From contig CP066701.1 of NCBI GenBank assembly GCA_016756695.1, forward strand, positions 3,058,001 to 3,122,000: DNA of 64,000 bases. The letters are read 5' to 3'. The translations under genes and the position numbers were made by a program. This DNA comes from Heyndrickxia sporothermodurans. GTDB taxonomy: Bacteria; Bacillota; Bacilli; Bacillales; Bacillaceae_C. The notes below the pieces were generated by a model. The model saw only the letters and a program-made list of their open reading frames with translations. It made no database searches and was not told the DNA's origin. The first letter of the stretch is position 1. Every line of letters starts with the position of its first letter. Shown here piece by piece: positions 27,616 to 41,086 of the stretch.

Positions 27616-28644
27616 TTGCTATCGGATCGTCAGCTTCTTATTTTACAAGTTATAATCGATGACTTTATTCGATCTGCACAACCTGTCGGCTCAAGAACTC
27701 TTTCTAAAAAAGATGAGATTTCCTTAAGCTCAGCGACGATACGTAATGAAATGGCAGACTTAGAAGAAATGGGCTATATTGAAAAAACCCATACATCTTC
27801 AGGCAGAATTCCTTCTGAAAAAGGGTACAGATATTATGTTGACCATATTTTAGCTCCACAAAAGCTAAATTCAATCGAAATATCACGTATCCATTCCATT
27901 TTTGCAGAAAGAATTTATGAACTGGAGAAAGTTGTACAAAAGTCAGCAAAGATTCTTTCTGAGTTAACGAATTACACGTCCATTCTACTAGGACCGCGGG
28001 TAAAGGAAACAAAGCTTAAACGACTGCAAATTGTACCATTAAATAACGATACAGCCGTAGCAATAATGATAACCGATACAGGTCATGTTGAGAATCGAAT
28101 ATTTTCCATTCCATCGGGATTTAATCTTACTGATTTGGAAAAAATGGTGAATATTTTGAATGAAAGATTGACGAATGTTCCTATTTCGGATTTGAAAGGC
28201 AAGATATATAAGGAAGTTGCCGTGTTGTTAAAGCAGCATATTCAAAATTATGATGCCATGCTGCATACGCTGTTAGAAACAATCAGTGTAAATGATCATG
28301 AAAAATTATTTTTTGGTGGAAAAGCCAATATCTTAAATCAACCGGAATTCCGCGATATTCAAAAAATCCATTCTTTGATGGAAATGATTGAGCGTGAAAG
28401 TGGATTTTATGATTTAGTTAAACAAATCCCGCATGGAATTCATGTGAAAATCGGAAAAGAAAATGAAAGATCTGAAATGGAAGACTGCAGTTTAATTACT
28501 GCGACATACTCTATTGGTGATGAGCCTGTAGGAACTATTGCCATTTTAGGCCCAACGAGAATGGAATATTCCAGAGTCATTAGTTTATTGGATTTTTTAA
28601 GTACAGATATGTCAAAAGCATTGACCAATTTGTATCATAGTTAA
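27616..28644 (+). CDS. hrcA: Heat-inducible transcription repressor HrcA
   Basis: 342 residues. N-terminal winged helix ([15 protein letters not shown], then [18 protein letters not shown]), GAF-like middle domain and dimerisation segment. Represses its own operon through the CIRCE 16 bp upstream; activity in the family depends on GroEL. TTG start at 27616 with GAGGTGAT upstream. Confidence 0.97.
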   Translation: MLSDRQLLILQVIIDDFIRSAQPVGSRTLSKKDEISLSSATIRNEMADLEEMGYIEKTHTSSGRIPSEKGYRYYVDHILAPQKLNSIEISRIHSIFAERIYELEKVVQKSAKILSELTNYTSILLGPRVKETKLKRLQIVPLNNDTAVAIMITDTGHVENRIFSIPSGFNLTDLEKMVNILNERLTNVPISDLKGKIYKEVAVLLKQHIQNYDAMLHTLLETISVNDHEKLFFGGKANILNQPEFRDIQKIHSLMEMIERESGFYDLVKQIPHGIHVKIGKENERSEMEDCSLITATYSIGDEPVGTIAILGPTRMEYSRVISLLDFLSTDMSKALTNLYHS

Positions 28645-28813
28645 TGGAAGTGGATATATTGTTAATGGAGAACAACTGGAAATTAGCAATAAACTCTGCT
28701 GATTTCTAGTCTTTTTTCGTTGGCTATGTTAATATTCATTGTTGATTTTTTCTTTTTTCCACGCGGAACGGAAAAAATCAGCAAGCTCGTTTATTTTAAG
28801 GGAGGTGAAAGCA

Positions 28814-29380
28814 ATGGCAGAAGAGATCAAACAGGAAAATCAACAGGAACAAATTTTTGCTGAAGAAGAAACAAATTCTGATGAGCAAGTTGATTCAGTT
28901 GAAACAGAAAAAAATGAAAAAAATCCTGAAGATGAAATAATAAAGGAACTCCAAGCAAAACTTGAGGAATCAGAAAATCGTTACTTACGTTTACGTGCTG
29001 ATTTTGATAATTTCCGCAGAAGGGTTCAAATCGATAAAGAAGCAAATGAAAAATATAGAGCGCAAAATCTTGCGACCAATTTATTACCGGCCATTGATAA
29101 TTTAGAACGCGCAATGCAAATAACACCTGAAAATGAACAAACAAAACAATTGCTACAAGGTGTTGAGATGGTATACCGTAATATTATCGATGCATTGAAG
29201 CAAGAAGGAATTGAAATGATTGAGGCGGTAGGAAAAGAATTTGATCCGAATTTCCATCAAGCTATTATGCAAGGTGAAGATGAGAGCTTCGGTTCTAATA
29301 TTGTTATCGAAGAGTTCCAAAAAGGTTATATTTTGAAGGATCGTGTTATTCGTCCTTCAATGGTGAAAGTGAATCAATAA
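28814..29380 (+). CDS. grpE: Nucleotide exchange factor GrpE
   Basis: 188 residues from ATG 28814 (GGGAGGTGAAAG upstream); the longer frame from 28739 has no site. Acidic N-terminal tail, long coiled-coil (residues about 45-100, [13 protein letters not shown]) and C-terminal beta domain ([22 protein letters not shown]-type end). Releases ADP from DnaK. Confidence 0.96.
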   Translation: MAEEIKQENQQEQIFAEEETNSDEQVDSVETEKNEKNPEDEIIKELQAKLEESENRYLRLRADFDNFRRRVQIDKEANEKYRAQNLATNLLPAIDNLERAMQITPENEQTKQLLQGVEMVYRNIIDALKQEGIEMIEAVGKEFDPNFHQAIMQGEDESFGSNIVIEEFQKGYILKDRVIRPSMVKVNQ

Positions 29381-29414
29381 TGATATTTTTACATTTTTTC
29401 CATGTGAAAAATAG

Positions 29415-31283
<1,869 letters not shown>

Positions 31284-31309
31284 TATGATTTCAGTTAAGA
31301 TTTAATTCG

Positions 31310-31350
31310 AAAAGTCAAAGTCAGGTACATTCTTGACTTTGGCTTTTTGT
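31310..31350 (+). terminator. Hairpin between dnaK and dnaJ
   Basis: Arms AGTCAAAGTCA and TGACTTTGGCT followed by TTTTTG. Could set a dnaK to dnaJ expression ratio by partial termination. Confidence 0.7.
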
Positions 31351-31441
31351 ATTTAAACTTGTTTCATCGTCTTTTTATTGATTGTTCCTGATGTCAATGT
31401 TAAAATAACCTTTATGCGAAAGGATTCGGGAGTGTGGATGA

Positions 31442-32572
31442 ATGAGTAAAAGGGACTATTATGAAGTATTAGGTCTAGATAAAAATGCTTCAAAAGAAGA
31501 GATTAAAAAAGCATATCGAAAACTATCTAAAAAATACCATCCGGACATTAATAAAGAAGCGGATGCAGCTGATAAATTTAAAGAAGTAAAAGAAGCCTAC
31601 GAAGTACTATCAGACGACCAAAAACGTGATCAATATGATCGATTTGGCCACACTGATCCAAATCAAGGATTTGGTGGATTTGGTGGGGACGGAGATTTCG
31701 GTGGATTTGGCGGATTTGAAGATATCTTTAGTACATTCTTTGGTGGTGGATCATCAAGAAGACGTGATCCAAATGCTCCTCGGCAAGGTGCAGACCTTCA
31801 GTATACGATGACATTAACATTTAAAGAAGCGGTGTTTGGAAAAGAAACGGAAATTGAAATTCCAAGAGAAGAAACATGTGACACTTGTCATGGTTCAGGA
31901 GCGAAACCTGGTACACAGCCAGAAACATGTTCGCATTGTCATGGTTCTGGACAAATAAACACTGAACAAAATACGCCATTTGGTAAAATTGTTAATCGCC
32001 GTGTTTGTCATTATTGTAACGGTACAGGTAAGATGATCAAAAATAAATGTAAAACATGTGGCGGTACTGGAAAAGTGAAAAAACGTCGTCGAATCAATGT
32101 GAAAATACCAGCTGGAGTAGATGATGGACAACAGTTACGTGTTTCCGGTCAAGGTGAGCCGGGGGTAAACGGTGGACCTGCTGGTGATCTTTACGTTGTT
32201 TTCCACGTAAGAGAGCATGAATTCTTTGAACGTGATGGGGATGACATTTATTGTGAAATACCGATTACATTCGCCCAAGCTGCATTGGGAGACGAAATCG
32301 AAGTACCAACTTTACACGGCAAAGTGAAATTGAAGGTGCCTGCTGGAACACAAACGGGAACCAAATTTAGACTTCGCGGTAAAGGTGTACCAAATGTCAG
32401 AGGATATGGTACGGGAGACCAACATATTCATGTGAAAGTGATTACACCAACAAAGCTAACAGATAAGCAAAAACAATTATTAAGGGAATTTTCGGAGACT
32501 GAAGGTTCGACACCAGATGAGCATAACGAATCCTTCATCGACAAAATGAAGAAAGCTTTCAAAGGGGAATAA
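31442..32572 (+). CDS. dnaJ: Chaperone DnaJ (Hsp40)
   Basis: 376 residues, class A J-protein. J domain with HPD in [10 protein letters not shown], Gly/Phe-rich stretch (about 75-105), then four zinc repeats [24 protein letters not shown] and CKTCGGTG. Stimulates DnaK ATPase. ATG 31442. Confidence 0.99.
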   Translation: MSKRDYYEVLGLDKNASKEEIKKAYRKLSKKYHPDINKEADAADKFKEVKEAYEVLSDDQKRDQYDRFGHTDPNQGFGGFGGDGDFGGFGGFEDIFSTFFGGGSSRRRDPNAPRQGADLQYTMTLTFKEAVFGKETEIEIPREETCDTCHGSGAKPGTQPETCSHCHGSGQINTEQNTPFGKIVNRRVCHYCNGTGKMIKNKCKTCGGTGKVKKRRRINVKIPAGVDDGQQLRVSGQGEPGVNGGPAGDLYVVFHVREHEFFERDGDDIYCEIPITFAQAALGDEIEVPTLHGKVKLKVPAGTQTGTKFRLRGKGVPNVRGYGTGDQHIHVKVITPTKLTDKQKQLLREFSETEGSTPDEHNESFIDKMKKAFKGE

Positions 32573-32594
32573 TTTATAATGGAGTTGGTAGAAA

Positions 32595-33533
32595 ATGAAA
32601 TGGTCCGAAATTATGATCCACACGACAAATGAAGCAATCGAACCAATCTCAAATATATTGCATGAGGCAGGTGCTAGCGGGGTTGTAATAGAAGATCCGT
32701 TTGATTTAGTAAAAGAAAGAGAAGATCAATTCGGTGAAATCTACCAACTCAATCCAGATGACTACCCTGAAGAAGGGGTAATTATTAAAGCTTATTTATC
32801 CGTTAACAGCTTTTTAGGTGAAACAGTGGAAGAGATTAAGCAAGCTATTAATAATCTTGCATTATTCAATATCGATATCGGTCAAAATCATGTGACAATA
32901 AGTGAAGTAAATGAGGAAGAATGGGCAACAGCATGGAAAAAGTACTACAATCCTGTGAAAATTTCAGAAAAGTTCACGATTGTTCCAACATGGGAAAAGT
33001 ACGAAGCTGTTAGTAGCGATGAATTAATTATTGAATTAGATCCCGGGATGGCTTTCGGAACAGGGACCCACCCTACTACGGTAATGTGTATTCAAGCGTT
33101 GGAACGAACAGTGAAACAGAATGACACCGTAATAGATGTTGGTACTGGTTCCGGAGTGCTAAGTATTGCTGCAGCACTTTTAGGAGCGTCACAAGTTACT
33201 GCTTTAGACTTAGATGAAGTCGCGGTGCAATCGGCAAAACTTAATGTGAAATTAAATAAAGTTCAAGATAAAGTGACTGTATCGAAAAATGATCTATTAA
33301 ATGGAATGAATGGCCAGGTTGATGTTGTTGTTTCCAATATTCTAGCCGAGGTCATTATGAGCTTCACCGATGATGTTGCTAAAGCTGTTAAGCCGAATGG
33401 CTATTTTATCGCTTCGGGTATTATTCAACAGAAGAAAGACCAAGTAAAAGATGCGATTATTTCATCCGGATTTACTATTGTGGAAACAATCGTGATGGAA
33501 GACTGGATAGCTTTTATTGCAAAGCGTGGGTGA
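32595..33533 (+). CDS. prmA: Ribosomal protein L11 methyltransferase
   Basis: 312 residues. Trimethylates L11. N-terminal substrate domain, then SAM motif [13 protein letters not shown] and VVSNILAEV (NIL motif). 22 bases after dnaJ, seven before rsmE: the usual extension of the dnaK operon in Bacillus. Confidence 0.96.
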   Translation: MKWSEIMIHTTNEAIEPISNILHEAGASGVVIEDPFDLVKEREDQFGEIYQLNPDDYPEEGVIIKAYLSVNSFLGETVEEIKQAINNLALFNIDIGQNHVTISEVNEEEWATAWKKYYNPVKISEKFTIVPTWEKYEAVSSDELIIELDPGMAFGTGTHPTTVMCIQALERTVKQNDTVIDVGTGSGVLSIAAALLGASQVTALDLDEVAVQSAKLNVKLNKVQDKVTVSKNDLLNGMNGQVDVVVSNILAEVIMSFTDDVAKAVKPNGYFIASGIIQQKKDQVKDAIISSGFTIVETIVMEDWIAFIAKRG

Positions 33534-33539
33534 TGAATA

Positions 33540-34292
33540 ATGCAAAGATACTTCATTGGCAGTTCATATGAAGGAGAAGATGAAATTCATCTAACGGGGG
33601 ACATATTTCATCATATTTCCCATGTTATGAGAATGAAACTAAATGATGAATTTTACGTTGTTTTTACAGATGAAAAGGCTGGAATTGCCAAAATAGCGGA
33701 TATTACCAATGAAGAAATAATTGCTCATATTGTAAAATGGGAAGAAGCGAATAAAGAGTTACCGGTTAAAGTGGCGATTGCGAGCGGATTGCCTAAAGGG
33801 GATAAATTGGAATATATTATTCAAAAAGGTACAGAGCTTGGAGCATATCAATTTGTCCCTTTTATTGCGGATCGCTCGATTGTGAAATGGGATTCAAAGA
33901 AAGAAAAGAAGAAACTTGATCGATGGCAAAAAATTGCTTTAGAAGCAGCTGAACAATCCCATCGTCAGCATATGCCGATTATTCATGCTCCCCATACATT
34001 TAAAGCTTTATTAGAGTACAGTAAATCATTTAATCATAAAATCGTAGCATTTGAAGAAAGTGCTAAAAGCGGAGAGACTTCCAATTTCGTGAGAACAATA
34101 AATCATTTTTCTCCGGGAGATTCTGTATTGATTGTATTTGGTCCAGAAGGTGGTCTTTCAAAAAATGAAGTTCAATATATGGAAGAAAGCGGATTTCAAC
34201 TATGTGGATTAGGTCCTAGAATATTAAGAACAGAGACAGCCCCTTTATATGCTTTATCCGCGATATCTTACCAATTAGAATTAATGAGGTGA
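33540..34292 (+). CDS. rsmE: 16S rRNA m3U1498 methyltransferase
   Basis: 250 residues, SPOUT-fold. Knot motifs IVFGPEGGLSKNE and LGPRILRTETA are clear. N-terminal PUA-like domain. Start ATG 33540; the stop overlaps the site used for mtaB. Confidence 0.95.
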   Translation: MQRYFIGSSYEGEDEIHLTGDIFHHISHVMRMKLNDEFYVVFTDEKAGIAKIADITNEEIIAHIVKWEEANKELPVKVAIASGLPKGDKLEYIIQKGTELGAYQFVPFIADRSIVKWDSKKEKKKLDRWQKIALEAAEQSHRQHMPIIHAPHTFKALLEYSKSFNHKIVAFEESAKSGETSNFVRTINHFSPGDSVLIVFGPEGGLSKNEVQYMEESGFQLCGLGPRILRTETAPLYALSAISYQLELMR

Positions 34293-34297
34293 TTGTA

Positions 34298-35650
34298 ATG
34301 TCACAGGTGGCATTTCATACTTTAGGATGTAAAGTTAATCATTATGAAACGGAAGCAATCTGGCAGTTATTTAAAGGACAAGGGTATGAACGTGTCGATT
34401 TTGAATCAACAGCAGATGTGTACGTCATTAATACATGTACAGTTACGAATACAGGAGATAAAAAAAGCCGTCAAGTAATTAGACGAGCAGTTAGAAAAAA
34501 TCCGGATGCAGTTATTTGTGTAACCGGATGCTATGCACAAACATCTCCTGCAGAAATTATGGCTATACCAGGAGTCGACATCGTTGTAGGAACACAAGAC
34601 CGTGTAAAAATGCTTGAGTATATTGAACAATTTAAACAAGAACGCCAGCCGATTAATGGCGTTGGGAACATTATGAAGAATCGTGTATATGAAGAGTTAG
34701 ACGTTCCTGCTTTTACTGACAGAACACGAGCTTCGTTAAAAATTCAAGAAGGCTGCAATAATTTTTGTACATTTTGTATCATTCCCTGGGCACGTGGCTT
34801 AATGCGTTCTCGTGATCCTAAAGAAGTTATCCGCCAAGCGCAGCAATTAGTCGACGCTGGCTATAAAGAAATTGTATTGACAGGGATTCACACAGGCGGT
34901 TATGGACAAGATATGAAAGATTATAATTTGGCGATGCTCCTTAGTGATATGGAAGCACAAGTTAAAGGATTAAAACGAATTCGTATTTCTTCTATTGAGG
35001 CTAGTCAATTGACTGATGAAGTTATTGAAGTCATAAACAAATCGAAATTAATCGTTCGCCATATGCACATCCCTCTTCAATCAGGTTCAGATACTGTTTT
35101 AAAGAGAATGAGACGGAAATACACGATGGCTGAATATGCCGAAAGACTTGTAAAATTGAAAAAAGCTTTACCAGGACTTGCAGTAACATCTGATGTAATC
35201 GTTGGCTTCCCAGGTGAAACTGAAGAAGAATTTATGGAAACCTATAATTTTATTAAAGATCATAAGTTTTCTGAACTTCATGTTTTCCCTTATTCAAAAC
35301 GTACAGGAACACCAGCTGCACGAATGGAAGATCAAATTGATGAAAATGTAAAAAATGAGCGTGTTCACCGTTTGATCTCATTATCAGATCAATTAGCTAA
35401 AGAATATGCTTCACGTTTTGAAAACGAAGTATTAGAAGTGATTCCTGAAGAAAAATATAAAGAAGATCCATCCAGTGGTTTATATGAAGGGTATACGGAT
35501 AATTATTTGAAAGTCGTTTTCCCTGCTACAGAGGATATGGTTGGTAAATTAGTGAAAGTAAAAATCACAAAACCAGGATATCCATATAATGAGGGACAAT
35601 TTGTCCGAGTAATAGATGATATTGAAGAAGCGCAACAAGAAGCAATATAA
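34298..35650 (+). CDS. mtaB: tRNA t6A37 methylthiotransferase MtaB
   Basis: 450 residues (YqeV). Makes ms2t6A37 in tRNA-Lys. UPF0004 domain with TLGCKVNHYE, NTCTVTN and VTGCYAQ cysteines for one cluster; radical SAM C-x3-C-x2-C in CNNFCTFCIIPWARG; C-terminal TRAM. ATG 34298 chosen, with GAGGTGA overlapping the rsmE stop. Confidence 0.96.
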   Translation: MSQVAFHTLGCKVNHYETEAIWQLFKGQGYERVDFESTADVYVINTCTVTNTGDKKSRQVIRRAVRKNPDAVICVTGCYAQTSPAEIMAIPGVDIVVGTQDRVKMLEYIEQFKQERQPINGVGNIMKNRVYEELDVPAFTDRTRASLKIQEGCNNFCTFCIIPWARGLMRSRDPKEVIRQAQQLVDAGYKEIVLTGIHTGGYGQDMKDYNLAMLLSDMEAQVKGLKRIRISSIEASQLTDEVIEVINKSKLIVRHMHIPLQSGSDTVLKRMRRKYTMAEYAERLVKLKKALPGLAVTSDVIVGFPGETEEEFMETYNFIKDHKFSELHVFPYSKRTGTPAARMEDQIDENVKNERVHRLISLSDQLAKEYASRFENEVLEVIPEEKYKEDPSSGLYEGYTDNYLKVVFPATEDMVGKLVKVKITKPGYPYNEGQFVRVIDDIEEAQQEAI

Positions 35651-35679
35651 AACTGCAGCTAACCCTGCAGTTTTTTTAT
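35650..35679 (+). terminator. Terminator of the dnaK operon
   Basis: ACTGCAG-CTAACC-CTGCAGT followed by seven T, directly after mtaB. Confidence 0.9.
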
Positions 35680-35750
35680 TAATTGGAAATACTATATGAC
35701 AATGGTATAGTAATAGAGGTACGTACAACATGCATAAAAGGAGAATTAAA

Positions 35751-36422
35751 ATGACAAATAATATTGCAAAAATGATTGATCATACATTGCTTAAACCTGA
35801 AGCGACTGAACAACAAATTCAAACTTTATGTGAAGAAGCGAAGCAATATTCATTTGCTTCTGTTTGTGTTAATCCTACATGGGTTGCATTTGCAGCTGAA
35901 AAATTAAAGGGAACACATGTCAAAGTTTGTACCGTTATCGGTTTTCCTCTTGGGGCAACAACATCTGAAACAAAAGCGTTCGAAACAAAAAATGCCATTG
36001 AAAATGGCGCAACAGAAGTGGATATGGTTATTAATATTGGTGCACTTAAAAGCGGTAATTTTGACCTAGTAGAAAAGGATATACTTGCTGTTACTTCCGC
36101 AGCAAAAGGAAAAGCGCTCACAAAAGTTATTATTGAGACATGTCTTTTAACAGAAGAAGAAAAGGTTCGTGCTTGTGAGCTTTCTGTAAAAGCGGGTGCA
36201 GATTATGTGAAAACATCTACCGGCTTTTCTACAGGTGGTGCGACTGTCGAGGATATCGCCCTTATGAGGAAAACAGTTGGTCCAGATAAAGGTGTAAAGG
36301 CTTCAGGCGGTGTACGTAGTCCAGAAGATGCACAAAACATGATAGAAGCGGGCGCAACACGTATAGGAGCCAGTTCCGGAGTGAAAATTGTTCAAGGATT
36401 ATCAAGTGATAGTGATTATTAA
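35751..36422 (+). CDS. deoC: Deoxyribose-phosphate aldolase
   Basis: Splits 2-deoxyribose 5-phosphate to glyceraldehyde 3-phosphate and acetaldehyde. 223 residues from ATG 35751 (AAAAGGAG upstream). Schiff-base lysine in YVKTSTGF, second lysine in VKASGGVR, start [15 protein letters not shown]. Stand-alone gene here, with a terminator shared with the convergent transporter. Confidence 0.96.
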   Translation: MTNNIAKMIDHTLLKPEATEQQIQTLCEEAKQYSFASVCVNPTWVAFAAEKLKGTHVKVCTVIGFPLGATTSETKAFETKNAIENGATEVDMVINIGALKSGNFDLVEKDILAVTSAAKGKALTKVIIETCLLTEEEKVRACELSVKAGADYVKTSTGFSTGGATVEDIALMRKTVGPDKGVKASGGVRSPEDAQNMIEAGATRIGASSGVKIVQGLSSDSDY

Positions 36423-36432
36423 ACTAATGCAG

Positions 36433-36458
36433 TAAGCCCAGGATACCCCTGGGCTTTT
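36433..36458. terminator. Bidirectional terminator deoC/yqeW
   Basis: AAGCCCAGG-ATACC-CCTGGGCTT with flanking T-runs between convergent genes. Confidence 0.9.
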
Positions 36459-37387
36459 TATATGCTTTTCTTCCCATGAAGTCGAATGATAAAACGACCG
36501 AATTTCGTTGCGAATGGGAGAACAAGTATGGAGCACACAACATTAAATATAACACTTGCATGTGCCAGCTGAGTTTCAATATTTGCTGTTAAACTTTGGC
36601 TAAAATCAGCTAAATAAGGAATAAATGGAATAAAAGAAATAGCCCCTACTACATTAAGCCAAATATGGGCATATGCAGTTAATCTGGCTTCCTCTCCGGC
36701 ACCAATACTTGCTAATAACCCTGTTATGCATGTCCCAATATTTGCCCCTAGCATAATGACTATCCCTGTTTCTAAAGGGAAAATACCTGCACTTAAAAAG
36801 CTCATTGCAATCCCAGTCATCACAGTACTGGATTGAATACAGGCAGTTAGAAAGATTGAAAATAAAAACCCGAAAAAAATATGGTCATTCATTAAATAGA
36901 GAACTTTTTGGACAAGATCTAACTGAGTTAACGGTGTAGCTAACCATTCAAATGCGCGCATTGCACTAATGATAATAGCAAATCCTGTTAAAATAAATCC
37001 TAAACTTTTTATTTTTTCATGTTTAAAAAGTAAAAAAAGTAAACCTGAAAGAAGAAACGGAATGATTATACTGGATAAATCATAAGATAAGAATTCTAAA
37101 GTAAAGGTTGTCCCGATATTGGTGCCTAAAATGATTCCAATCGTTTGCGGAAACGATAATACTCTTGCGGCGACCAACCCGACAGTAATGACCATTACAG
37201 CAGAACTACTCTGCAAAATTGCTGTCATTATTATACCAATGATCATCCCTTTAATCGGCGTACTAGTAACCTTTTTTAACCATTGTTCCATTGCTTTACC
37301 AGAAATATTAAACAACCCAACACGGAGCCAAGTCATTCCTAGAAGAAAACTGCCTACTAATCCTACAAATAATCCAATATAAAGCAT
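36458..37387 (-). CDS. yqeW: Na/Pi cotransporter family protein YqeW
   Basis: 309 residues from ATG 37387 (GAGGTGGGG upstream on the minus strand); the frame reading back to 37618 has no site and crosses the promoter. Eight or so membrane helices in two inverted repeats, each with a QSSSA/QSST motif (TAILQSSSAVMVITVG, TACIQSSTVMTGIA), as in NptA/PNaS proteins. Likely sodium-coupled phosphate transport. Convergent with deoC, divergent from rpsU. Confidence 0.92.
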   Translation of the reverse strand: MLYIGLFVGLVGSFLLGMTWLRVGLFNISGKAMEQWLKKVTSTPIKGMIIGIIMTAILQSSSAVMVITVGLVAARVLSFPQTIGIILGTNIGTTFTLEFLSYDLSSIIIPFLLSGLLFLLFKHEKIKSLGFILTGFAIIISAMRAFEWLATPLTQLDLVQKVLYLMNDHIFFGFLFSIFLTACIQSSTVMTGIAMSFLSAGIFPLETGIVIMLGANIGTCITGLLASIGAGEEARLTAYAHIWLNVVGAISFIPFIPYLADFSQSLTANIETQLAHASVIFNVVCSILVLPFATKFGRFIIRLHGKKSI

Positions 37388-37559
37388 GTCCCCACCTCTT
37401 AATTCATCATATGGTAAAAATGGCGTAAAAATGACGAGAACATGTAAAATAACGTAAAGTTTATTGACCTGCTCATAAGTATATATTATAATTGCAAAGT
37501 ACAGGTTTTCATGTGTTGCCATGATACCGTAGTGTGTGTTCGGAGGGAGGGAAAGAGAG

Positions 37560-37733
37560 ATGTCAAAAACAGTTGTTCGTAAAAACGAATCGCTTGAAGA
37601 TGCTCTTCGCCGCTTCAAACGTACAGTTTCTAAAACAGGAACTTTACAAGAATATAGAAAGCGCGAATTTTATGAAAAACCAAGCGTAAAACGTAAGAAA
37701 AAATCTGAAGCTGCTAGAAAGCGTAAGTTCTAA
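37560..37733 (+). CDS. rpsU: 30S ribosomal protein S21
   Basis: 57 residues from ATG 37560 (GGGAGGGAAAGAG upstream). Starts [20 protein letters not shown] and ends in a basic tail. Followed after 14 bases by yqeY, the standard pair. Confidence 0.97.
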   Translation: MSKTVVRKNESLEDALRRFKRTVSKTGTLQEYRKREFYEKPSVKRKKKSEAARKRKF

Positions 37734-37747
37734 GAGAGGGTGGAATA

Positions 37748-38194
37748 ATGGGTCTTCTCGAGCGTTTAAATGAAGATATGAAACAAGCGATGAAAAACAA
37801 AGAAAAAGAAAAACTCTCTGTTATCCGTATGCTTAAAGCTTCTTTGCAAAATGAGGCGATTAGGCTTGGTAAGGATCAATTGTCAGAAGAAGAAGAACTG
37901 ACAATCCTTTCTCGCGAAGTGAAGCAACGCAAAGACTCCCTCCAGGAATTTCAAAATGCAGGTCGTGAAGATCTCGTTGAAAAAATTCAGACGGAATTAA
38001 CTTTTGTAGATATATATTTACCCGAACAGTTAACAGAAGAAGAACTAACAAAAATTGTTATAGAAACAATTAATGAAGTTGGTGCAACTTCAAAAGCTGA
38101 AATGGGAAAAGTGATGAGTGCCATTATGCCGAAAGTAAAAGGAAAAGCAGATGGTTCAACTGTAAATAATATCGTTAAGCAGCAACTATCCTAA
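37748..38194 (+). CDS. yqeY: GatB/YqeY domain-containing protein
   Basis: 148 residues; single GatB/Yqey tail domain of the amidotransferase type ([16 protein letters not shown] start; [17 protein letters not shown] end). Thought to bind tRNA; role unclear. Co-transcribed with rpsU. Confidence 0.93.
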   Translation: MGLLERLNEDMKQAMKNKEKEKLSVIRMLKASLQNEAIRLGKDQLSEEEELTILSREVKQRKDSLQEFQNAGREDLVEKIQTELTFVDIYLPEQLTEEELTKIVIETINEVGATSKAEMGKVMSAIMPKVKGKADGSTVNNIVKQQLS

Positions 38195-38197
38195 TAA

Positions 38198-38232
38198 AAG
38201 CCGGGAAGTATTTTACTTCCCGGCTTTTTTCA
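38198..38232 (+). terminator. Terminator after rpsU-yqeY
   Basis: AAAAGCCGGGAAGTA and TACTTCCCGGCTTTTTT around a TTTT loop. Confidence 0.92.
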
Positions 38233-38321
38233 TAGCGGGCAGTACTATAAAAATAATGAAACTTTTGTGCTATTCAATCGTAAAATAATAAACAACATCT
38301 AAATTAGAAAGGGGTGAGAAT

Positions 38322-39632
38322 TTGAAAAAAGGCCTGTTCTTTATTGGCTGTTTCATATTAGTAGTTTTTTTCTCTATCCTCCCTGTTACAGCAAGTAATA
38401 ATGAAAATACGGTAATAATTATTCCTATTGAAGAAGATGTAGAAAAAGGATTACACGCTTTTTTAAAGAGAGCTGTCAATACGGCTGAGGAAAAACACGC
38501 AGATGTTATCATTTTTGATATTAATACACCAGGTGGTGCAGTAGATGCGGCAAGTGAGATTGGAAAACTGCTAAATAGTACTAAAATAAAGAAAATAGCT
38601 TTCGTAAATAATAAGGCTTTGTCTGCAGGTGCATATATTTCTCTTTTTGCTGACGAAATTTATATGGTGCCGGATGGGACAATGGGTGCAGCAGCAATTA
38701 TCGATCAAAAGGGAAACACCGCGGGAAAAAAAGCAGAAAGCTATTGGCGGTCTGCTATGAACGCAGCAGCAAGCCAACATGGACGTAATCCAATATATGC
38801 AGAAGCGATGGCTGTTGAAAACATTAATCTACCTGATTTAGAAGTTAAAAAGGGTGGATTGCTGACACTTACTGCTGAACAAGCTGTTAAAGTTGGCTAT
38901 TCCGAAGGAACCGTTAAAAATATGGATGAACTACTCGCGAAATTAGGTTATGAACATGCGAATATTGAACATATTAATAGTAGTTTTGCTGAAAAAGTTG
39001 CGAGATTTTTAACAAATCCTATTGTTGTCCCGATATTGTTATCAATTGCAAGCCTTGGTTTAGTGATAGAATTGTATTCTCCGGGCTTCGGCATCCCTGG
39101 TACAATGGGAATCACGGCACTTCTATTGTTTTTTTATGGACATTTAGTCGCAGGGCTAGCGGGATATGAATCTCTCATTTTGTTTATTATTGGTATTGTT
39201 CTTATTATTGCGGAGTTCTTTTTACCTGGAGCAATTGCAGGAATTCTTGGTACTGCAGCAATAGTAGGCAGCTTACTAATAGCAGGTGGGAACATTTTTT
39301 ACATGGGTATTTCCATCATCATTGCTATTTTAGTAGCAATAATTGGTATGATAATAATGGTAAAGGTGTTAGGAAAACGTATGAAACTATTTAAGAAGAT
39401 TATCTTATCCGATTCTACTAGCACAGATAAAGGTTATGTTTCAAATGTTAATCGTTTAGAATTAGTAGGGAAGACAGGAATTACAATGACACCGCTTCGA
39501 CCTGCTGGTACAATGACAATTAATGATGAACGTTTAGACGTCGTCAGTGAAGGCGGGTACATCGATAAGGGAATAAAAGTGAAAATAATCAAGGTAGAAG
39601 GCTCACGTATTGTCGTTAGAGTAGATAATTAG
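38322..39632 (+). CDS. yqeZ: NfeD family membrane serine protease-like protein
   Basis: 436 residues. Signal peptide (about 1-23), ClpP-like domain with a serine in LSAGAYISL, four or five membrane helices (about 225-345), and a C-terminal NfeD OB-fold ([20 protein letters not shown]). Long NfeD proteins pair with flotillins; floA follows 23 bases later. TTG start at 38322 with AAAGGGGTGAG. Role in membrane organisation is inferred from family. Confidence 0.93.
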   Translation: MKKGLFFIGCFILVVFFSILPVTASNNENTVIIIPIEEDVEKGLHAFLKRAVNTAEEKHADVIIFDINTPGGAVDAASEIGKLLNSTKIKKIAFVNNKALSAGAYISLFADEIYMVPDGTMGAAAIIDQKGNTAGKKAESYWRSAMNAAASQHGRNPIYAEAMAVENINLPDLEVKKGGLLTLTAEQAVKVGYSEGTVKNMDELLAKLGYEHANIEHINSSFAEKVARFLTNPIVVPILLSIASLGLVIELYSPGFGIPGTMGITALLLFFYGHLVAGLAGYESLILFIIGIVLIIAEFFLPGAIAGILGTAAIVGSLLIAGGNIFYMGISIIIAILVAIIGMIIMVKVLGKRMKLFKKIILSDSTSTDKGYVSNVNRLELVGKTGITMTPLRPAGTMTINDERLDVVSEGGYIDKGIKVKIIKVEGSRIVVRVDN

Positions 39633-39655
39633 TTTTATTTAAGGGGGAAATAAGT

Positions 39656-40657
39656 ATGCCATTAGATCCAGGTACAATTCTCGTATTATTAGCGATTGTT
39701 GCTGGTATTATTGTTCTAGCAATATTATTAACATTTGTTCCAGTTATGCTTTGGATATCTGCACTTGCAGCAGGAGTGAAAATTGGAATTTTCACATTAA
39801 TTGGGATGAGGCTTCGTCGAGTTATTCCAAGCCGTATTATTAATCCGTTAATTAAAGCCCGGAAAGCGGGTATTGAAGTTGGAATTAATCAACTTGAAAG
39901 TCACTACTTAGCGGGTGGTAATGTTGATCGTGTCGTAAATGCATTAATTGCAGCGCATCGTGCGAATATTGAGCTAACATTTGAGCGCTGTGCAGCTATC
40001 GATTTAGCGGGCCGTAACGTGTTAGAAGCGGTTCAAATGAGTGTAAATCCAAAAGTAATTGAAACGCCGTTTATTGCCGGAGTTGCAATGAATGGAATTG
40101 AAGTTAAGGCAAAAGCAAGAATTACGGTTCGAGCGAATATCGAAAGATTAGTAGGTGGGGCCGGTGAAGAGACAATCATAGCTCGTGTAGGTGAAGGGAT
40201 TGTTAGTACAATTGGTTCATCAGACCATCATAAAAAAGTATTAGAAAATCCTGATCTTATTTCTCAAACGGTATTAGCAAAAGGCTTGGACGCAGGTACA
40301 GCATTTGAAATTCTATCCATCGATATTGCTGATGTGGACATCGGCAAAAACATCGGTGCGGAGCTGCAAACAGAGCAAGCGGAAGCTGATAAGAAAATTG
40401 CCCAAGCAAAAGCGGAAGAACGCCGTGCGATGGCTGTTGCATCTGAACAAGAAATGAAAGCCCGTGTACAAGAAATGAGAGCGAAAGTTGTTGAAGCAGA
40501 AGCGGATGTACCATTAGCAATGGCTGAAGCACTTCGTACAGGTAATATTGGTGTGATGGACTATATGAATTTCAAAAACATCGAATCCGATACAGATATG
40601 CGAGGCTCCATCGGAAAAATGACAACAGATAAAAAAGATCAACAAAAGCCTGAATAA
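39656..40657 (+). CDS. floA: Flotillin-like protein FloA
   Basis: 333 residues (YqfA). Hydrophobic N-terminus (about 8-40), SPFH/PHB domain, then an Ala/Glu-rich coiled coil ([17 protein letters not shown]) typical of flotillins. Scaffold of functional membrane microdomains. AAGGGGGAAA upstream of ATG 39656. Middle gene of yqeZ-floA-yqfB. Confidence 0.97.
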   Translation: MPLDPGTILVLLAIVAGIIVLAILLTFVPVMLWISALAAGVKIGIFTLIGMRLRRVIPSRIINPLIKARKAGIEVGINQLESHYLAGGNVDRVVNALIAAHRANIELTFERCAAIDLAGRNVLEAVQMSVNPKVIETPFIAGVAMNGIEVKAKARITVRANIERLVGGAGEETIIARVGEGIVSTIGSSDHHKKVLENPDLISQTVLAKGLDAGTAFEILSIDIADVDIGKNIGAELQTEQAEADKKIAQAKAEERRAMAVASEQEMKARVQEMRAKVVEAEADVPLAMAEALRTGNIGVMDYMNFKNIESDTDMRGSIGKMTTDKKDQQKPE

Positions 40658-40681
40658 AACCAAAGGTAAGGAGGAATTCCT

Positions 40682-41080
40682 TTGGAACTCATTATAGCAA
40701 TAATTGTAGGGATAATCGGCTATATCGTAAAAAGGAAGACAGAAACACAAGAAACTGACAAGAGACCGACTCCTAGACATGTTTATTCGCCTGCAAAGCC
40801 TTCGGATACAACGCAACAAAAGATAAAAAAAGTTGCTTCAACTATTGAGACCTCGTATAAAAATGAAAAAGCTTCATTACTTGAAAAAATAGAGGAAAAT
40901 ATAGAGCGTACCAATGAAGCACAAATCATAAAAGAATACGAAGAAGTGACATCTTTGCAAAAAGAGTATCAAGAAAAAACGAAGAAAATAGCTATTGATG
41001 AAACTGATCTTTTAAAAGGAATTATACTAGCGGAAGTTCTTGGTCCTCCTAGAGCAAAAAAACCATTTAAAAGTAAATAA
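40682..41080 (+). CDS. yqfB: YqfB-like membrane-anchored protein, unknown function
   Basis: 132 residues. One N-terminal membrane helix (LIIAIIVGIIGYIVK) and a charged cytoplasmic tail likely to form a coiled coil. TTG start at 40682, AAGGAGGAATTC upstream. Named by position after floA; a partner in the flotillin cluster is plausible but not shown. Ends in a strong terminator. Confidence 0.7.
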   Translation: MELIIAIIVGIIGYIVKRKTETQETDKRPTPRHVYSPAKPSDTTQQKIKKVASTIETSYKNEKASLLEKIEENIERTNEAQIIKEYEEVTSLQKEYQEKTKKIAIDETDLLKGIILAEVLGPPRAKKPFKSK

Positions 41081-41086
41081 GTTGTT

